Shown here in pieces: positions 60,439 through 64,000 of a stretch of 64,000 nt of DNA. A model generated the notes under the pieces. It did no database searches. It had not been told where the DNA came from and was given only the letters and a program-made list of their open reading frames with translations. The stretch's first letter is position 1. Each line of letters begins with the position of its first letter. The stretch is from positions 122,832 to 186,831 of the forward strand of contig NZ_MKTQ01000028.1 of the NCBI RefSeq assembly GCF_001898315.1, in the 5' to 3' direction. This stretch comes from Microbacterium sp. 70-16 (GTDB lineage Bacteria; Actinomycetota; Actinomycetes; Actinomycetales; Microbacteriaceae). A program made the translations under genes and the position numbers.

Positions 60439-60485
60439 CACCACATCGATCCCCCTCACGGGTCGCGAGGGGGATCGATGTGGTG
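60439..60485. terminator. Long hairpin between convergent genes
   Basis: 19-base perfect arms (60439-60457 and 60467-60485, ending CGATCCCCCTC and GAGGGGGATCG) surround a 9-base loop. No T-run follows, so a two-way terminator or a structural element is possible. Confidence 0.7.
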
Positions 60486-60598
60486 CAATCAGCGCTGGTC
60501 GCTCATCGCATGAGGTCGGTGCAGGTCGAGCGGAATCACAAGCGACTCCGTCGGAGGGAGGATGAGACTCGTCGGTTCGACTCCGACAGTTGTCCCGG

Positions 60599-61690
60599 TC
60601 AGCATTGCCCGGTGTCCGGGTTGACGGTCATCTTCCCGCACACCGATCCGCCCTCGGGCGCCTCGTCGACGACCGAGGAGGTGACGCTCGTCCAGCGCAC
60701 CGCCGTGCCCGCCGGTACGCCGTCCTGGTCGCGGAGGAGGACCTCGCGATCGCCGATGAACGTGCCGGTATCGGGGTCGATGATGATGTCCACCCGGGTG
60801 CCCCACGCGTCCTCCACGCGGCCGATCGCGACCCCCGTGCGGCCGTCAAGGGTAGCTTGATCGCTGATGAACGTGACGCCCGGGATCATGGCCGCAGCCT
60901 TGTACATCGCGGCGCGCAGGTCGGCGGGCACGTTCCCGGCACGGAGACGGTCGGCCATGTACACGAGAGCCTCGGTGTCGGGCGACGGACCGGAGCCGAG
61001 GGTGACACGGTAGATGTAGTTGAGCAGTCGATACGGGTCACGCGGAAGCTGGTCCAGATCGGCAAACCCCGCCCCGGCGTCACCCCCGTAGAACGCGCCC
61101 CCAGGTGCCCGGAGAAGATCCCCAGCCTCGAATGAACCTGACGAGGAGGACACGGCTTCCCACCACGCGTTCGCCACCTGCTCGGACTCCGGACCGAATG
61201 TCGCCGCGATGGATTGCGGACCGCGGACCCACACCCAGTCATCGGAGGGATCTGCGGGGCGGTAGAGAGTGTCATCGGACGCGTACTGGTACGACGCCAC
61301 AACATCACCGATACCTCCGCTTGAGAGGTGTACGCCCCTGGTGTTGACCCTCAGATACTGGCCGGGCTGCACCGCGGGATCGACTGAGGTGATCGCGGCG
61401 GCGCTCGCCTCGTCGAGCACGGCGGCGGCAGCGGCATCCGCCCCACCACGCCAGCCAGCGAGGCCGACCACGTCCGTCAGCACGAGCCCCGCCACCAGTG
61501 CCGCGGCGCCGACCGTACTGAGTCCGCCGATCGCAAAGCGTCGGGCGCGTCTCGGTCGGCGCGACGTGCTGATGTGCGGCTGGGCGGAGCCGGAGGCTGC
61601 GGCCAGGAGCGCCGCCCTGCCCCGGTGCAACGTCGACTCCGGCGGTTCGGTCTCGCTACGTGTGTTGCGCAGCAGCGTCAACTCGTCCAT
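60599..61690 (-). CDS. CU044_5270-like membrane protein
   Basis: 363 residues. A basic cytoplasmic stretch (S-T-S-R-R-P-R-R-A-R-R) precedes one membrane segment at about 55-77, then an exported domain with Q-Y-L-R-V-N-T-R and W-V-W-V-R-G. The layout fits proteins encoded directly downstream of ECF sigma factors in actinobacteria. It may be the anti-sigma-like partner; no zinc-binding HxxxCxxC is seen. ATG 61690 lies 35 bases inside the sigma gene. Confidence 0.8.
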   Translation of the reverse strand: MDELTLLRNTRSETEPPESTLHRGRAALLAAASGSAQPHISTSRRPRRARRFAIGGLSTVGAAALVAGLVLTDVVGLAGWRGGADAAAAAVLDEASAAAITSVDPAVQPGQYLRVNTRGVHLSSGGIGDVVASYQYASDDTLYRPADPSDDWVWVRGPQSIAATFGPESEQVANAWWEAVSSSSGSFEAGDLLRAPGGAFYGGDAGAGFADLDQLPRDPYRLLNYIYRVTLGSGPSPDTEALVYMADRLRAGNVPADLRAAMYKAAAMIPGVTFISDQATLDGRTGVAIGRVEDAWGTRVDIIIDPDTGTFIGDREVLLRDQDGVPAGTAVRWTSVTSSVVDEAPEGGSVCGKMTVNPDTGQC

Positions 61691-62264
61691 GTTCCTTCTC
61701 CAGTTCGGGATCGTTGGTGCCCGCCGCGGTCCGCAGGATGCGGCGGGCACGATTCAGGCGTGAGCGGACGGTGCCGATCGGCACGTCGAGAGCGCGTGCG
61801 ATGCCCGCGTAGTCGAGGTCGCCCCAGGCGTACAGCAGCAGGGTGTCGCGGTCGGACGCGGGCAGGCCACGCAGCGCCGAAGCCAAGCGCCGCGTGAGCC
61901 GTGCCGCGTCCAACCGCGCGCCCGCCTGCTCGATCATGTCGGGCGAGAGCTGCGCCGCGAGATCCGCGACCATGCCCTTCCATGCCCGCGCTTCCAGCCG
62001 CACATGCTTATGCATCAAGCGGGTGGCGATCCCGAACAGCCAGGGGCGAGCATCGACGATCGCGAGGTCGTACGCTGCTCTCTTCTCGAAGGCGACGAGG
62101 AACGTCTCCGACATCACGTCCTCGGCGCTGCCCTCTCCCAGCCGCTGCGCCGCGTAGCGGTAGATCGCCGGCGCATGTCGATCGAAGAGCAACGCGAACG
62201 CACCCGGCTCATCCGCCGAACGTTCGATCACCTCGTTGTCTGTGCCCACGTCTGTATTGCTCAT
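61656..62264 (-). CDS. ECF-type RNA polymerase sigma factor
   Basis: 202 residues. Region 2: F-A-L-L-F-D-R-H-A-P-A-I-Y-R-Y-A and D-V-M-S-E-T-F-L-V-A-F; region 4: L-P-A-S-D-R-D-T-L-L-L-Y-A-W-G-D-L-D-Y-A-G-I-A and I-G-T-V-R-S-R-L-N-R-A-R. The GGGAGGA ribosome site touches the ATG, closer than usual. Overlaps the following gene by 35 bases, so the two are coupled. Confidence 0.92.
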   Translation of the reverse strand: MSNTDVGTDNEVIERSADEPGAFALLFDRHAPAIYRYAAQRLGEGSAEDVMSETFLVAFEKRAAYDLAIVDARPWLFGIATRLMHKHVRLEARAWKGMVADLAAQLSPDMIEQAGARLDAARLTRRLASALRGLPASDRDTLLLYAWGDLDYAGIARALDVPIGTVRSRLNRARRILRTAAGTNDPELEKEHGRVDAAAQHT

Positions 62265-62543
62265 TCCTCCCGTTCGAGTTCACGATCCACCACCTCGACC
62301 CGATCTGATGACACGACGTGCCGGTGCGGACAACGCGACGATAGCCGCCGACGGCGCGAGCACAGCGAGCGGAAGCGAGCGCCCGAGCGGGCACGCCAAG
62401 TCGGGGAGGAGACGGAGGGATTCGCGCTCTCCGTCTCGCTCTCACGCGGCCGAAACGAGGCAGCGGAGCACCACGCAGTGAGCAGAACGCTCAGCGATAT
62501 CCCGGGAGAATCGCAAGAATGCTCAACGCCAGCCACTTCAAGA

Positions 62544-62632
62544 ACGTGGCAGAAATGGTAGATTTCGTGGCAGAAGCCGAAGAAAACAGCCTCTGATCAG
62601 GGCTTTTCAGAGCGGAGACGGAGGGATTTGAA
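62544..62632. repeat. att-like site 3 (tRNA border)
   Basis: The core 62612-62632 is part of the intact tRNA-Ser gene. The left flank (62544-62611) resembles that of site 2: both carry ACGTGGCAGAA and ATTTCGTGGCAGA, then a run ending in TTTT. Upstream bases 62265-62543 hold no gene I can support. Confidence 0.85.
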
Positions 62633-62701
62633 CCCTCGGTCCCCTTGCGAGGACTCCACCTTAGCAGGGTGGTGCACTAGGCCTGACTATGCGACGTCTC
62701 C
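62613..62701 (-). tRNA. tRNA-Ser (anticodon GCT)
   Basis: 89 bases. The acceptor stem pairs GGAGACG at the 5' end with CGTCTCC at the 3' end; discriminator G, CCA not encoded. Anticodon loop CTGCTAA gives GCT, reading AGC/AGU. The long variable arm (about CCTCGCAAGGGGACC) is typical of serine tRNAs. T-loop GGTTCAAATCC. Its 3' end is the island integration site. Confidence 0.96.
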
Positions 62702-62787
62702 AGGCGCTCGGCGGCCGAAACCGTGCGAACGCACCCGGCAATCATAACCGGTCCGCGGCCCGGCACCGAACCGGGTAATGGGCGGCC

Positions 62788-64000
62788 TCAGCGCTGCGCG
62801 ACGGTGCAGGTGACCTGCGCGGCGGTCTGGCCGGTGATCGAGCTCGGCAGCTGGACGGCGGTCTCGGTGGGCGCCGGCGTCTCGGTGTCGGTGGCATCCG
62901 GCGTGGCCGAGTCGGTGGGCTCGGGCGTCGCCGTGGCATCCGTCTCGGGCGCCGTCGCTTCACCGACGACCTCGGTGCTGGATCCGTCGCTGGTCGATCC
63001 CGTCAGCGCGATCGGCTGGTTGGCCGCGAGCGCGTCGAACAGCACGGTGGCAGCACTGGTCACCGGCAGCACGCGTGAACCGTCCTCAGCGTAGACCGTC
63101 GGGTACTGCAAGAAGACGATGTCCTCGTACGCCACGGCACGCACGGCCATCGCGATCTGCACCATGCGCTGCGGGTTGGCCAGCGAGGTGCTCAGGACGA
63201 TCTGCCCCTCGTTCACCTGCGCCACGGCCGTGTTGGCGAGGTTGAGCAGGGTCGCGGGGTTGTTGAGCACACCCTCCGACTGCAGCTTGCGCACGAGCGA
63301 GCTCATGAACTGCTGCTGATTCGAGATGCGCCCGAGGTCAGACCCGTCGCCGATGCCGTGACGGATGCGCAGGAACTGCAGCGCCTCAACGCCCACGAGC
63401 GTCCGAGTGCCGGCCGGCCAGTCGATGCCGGTGTGGCTGTCTTGGATCGGATCCGACAGACACACGTCGACGCCGCCGATGGCATCCGACATGTTGATGA
63501 CGCCCGTCCAGCGGGTCGCGGCAGCGAACTGGATGTCGATCCCGGTGAGCGCCTCGATCGTCGCCACCGAGCACGACAGCCCGCCGTACATGTACGACAC
63601 GTTGAGCATCTGCGCGCTCATCGCCGAATACTGCGTGCCGTCCTCGCCCGTGCACGACGGGATCGGGACGATCATGTCGCGCGGGAAAGAGATGACGGTC
63701 ACGCGGCGCGGGTTGTCGCTGACGTGCAGCAGCAGAGTGACGTCGTTGCGCTCACCCTCGGTGTCGCCGTTCTGGCACGCGCCCGACAGCGCGGCGTTGG
63801 CCCCCTCGCACGAGTCGGTGCCGACGACGAGCAGGTTGACGCCGCCCTCGATCTCGCCGAGCGTCGGCGGCAGCGTGACATCGTCATCGCCGATCGAGAC
63901 ACTGTTGTCGGCCACGGCCCGCGCGGCATCCCACACGTAGAACGCGCCGACGGCGGTCACGCTGAGCACGGCCACGACGACCATCGCGCCGAGCACAGTG
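62788..64000 (-). CDS. LCP (LytR-CpsA-Psr) family cell-wall glycopolymer ligase, partial
   Basis: At least 404 residues; the frame runs off the window end. Membrane anchor A-M-V-V-V-A-V-L-S-V near the start seen. The LCP core follows: L-L-V-V-G-T-D-S, R-N-D-V-T-L-L-L-H-V, V-I-S-F-P-R-D-M and R-I-R-H-G, which bind the polyprenyl-phosphate substrate. The C-terminal end is rich in Thr/Pro/Ala/Asp. It attaches wall polymers to peptidoglycan. Start outside the window. Confidence 0.92.
   Translation of the reverse strand, partial: TVLGAMVVVAVLSVTAVGAFYVWDAARAVADNSVSIGDDDVTLPPTLGEIEGGVNLLVVGTDSCEGANAALSGACQNGDTEGERNDVTLLLHVSDNPRRVTVISFPRDMIVPIPSCTGEDGTQYSAMSAQMLNVSYMYGGLSCSVATIEALTGIDIQFAAATRWTGVINMSDAIGGVDVCLSDPIQDSHTGIDWPAGTRTLVGVEALQFLRIRHGIGDGSDLGRISNQQQFMSSLVRKLQSEGVLNNPATLLNLANTAVAQVNEGQIVLSTSLANPQRMVQIAMAVRAVAYEDIVFLQYPTVYAEDGSRVLPVTSAATVLFDALAANQPIALTGSTSDGSSTEVVGEATAPETDATATPEPTDSATPDATDTETPAPTETAVQLPSSITGQTAAQVTCTVAQR

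Larger units (their letters stand above)
58974..62611. mobile_element. Island segment B (Fic, sigma factor)
   Basis: Delimited by att-like sites 2 and 3. It holds the Fic gene, the CU044_5270-type gene and a sigma factor, no integrase. Its left 400 bases are markedly AT-richer than the rest of the window. Confidence 0.6.

Overview
The window is high-GC DNA with dense, mostly non-overlapping genes, many GTG starts and ATGA/GTGA stop-start overlaps. It carries carbohydrate ABC transporters without their own ATPase, several LacI/DeoR regulators and an LCP cell-wall protein. Codon bias and the gc-rich intergenic repeats suggest an actinobacterium, most likely Microbacteriaceae (Microbacterium-like). 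This is an inference, because no rRNA or other taxonomic marker is present.

Layout. (1) 1-4414: end of a LacI regulator, a possible 65-aa protein between two copies of a palindromic repeat, a rhodanese, a PadR regulator with a clear inverted-repeat operator, a FUSC-like membrane protein and a small alarmone synthetase. (2) 4523-20784: a uronate/polysaccharide utilisation locus. The minus-strand operon (15835 to 4523) holds a DUF2264 protein, a lipoprotein solute-binding protein, two permeases, a YesL-like protein, a GH88 unsaturated glucuronyl hydrolase, a fumarylacetoacetase-fold hydrolase, KduD, KduI, a KDG kinase and a KDPG aldolase. The divergent plus-strand operon (16020 to 20784) holds a heparinase II/III-like protein, a DeoR-LacI hybrid regulator and a hexapeptide acyltransferase fused to a second large domain. 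Together they read as: take up an unsaturated uronate oligosaccharide, cut it, isomerise and reduce it to KDG, then convert it to pyruvate and glyceraldehyde-3-phosphate. (3) 20916-32860: an oxidoreductase, then a second sugar locus (DUF4432 epimerase, phosphomannose-isomerase-like cupin, ADP-dependent-kinase-like protein, class II aldolase, two permeases, binding protein, DeoR regulator, Gfo/Idh/MocA oxidoreductase, ROK kinase). (4) 33043-39677: trans-sulfuration enzyme, chromate transporter, DeoR regulator and small conserved genes. (5) 39709-48985: a glycoside locus with a GPH-type symporter, GH3, GH78 rhamnosidase, an internally deleted alpha/beta hydrolase, an epimerase with a zinc-ribbon-like tail and a LacI regulator. 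Similar candidate operators precede two of its transcription units. (6) 49338-62701: vapBC, then two tandem genomic-island segments next to tRNA-Ser(GCT). The first carries an HTH/PIN toxin-antitoxin pair and a complete Wadjet (JetABCD) system. The second carries a Fic protein and a sigma factor with its partner. Three copies of the tRNA 3' end mark the borders, and no integrase is visible. (7) 62788 to the end: an LCP protein cut by the window edge.

The most unusual features are the triple att-like structure around the Wadjet island, a frameshifted gene coupled to JetA, the acyltransferase fusion in the uronate locus, and at least five families of short palindromic or tandem intergenic repeats. 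One of these repeats supplies the stop codons of two genes. No CRISPR array, insertion sequence or rRNA gene was seen.
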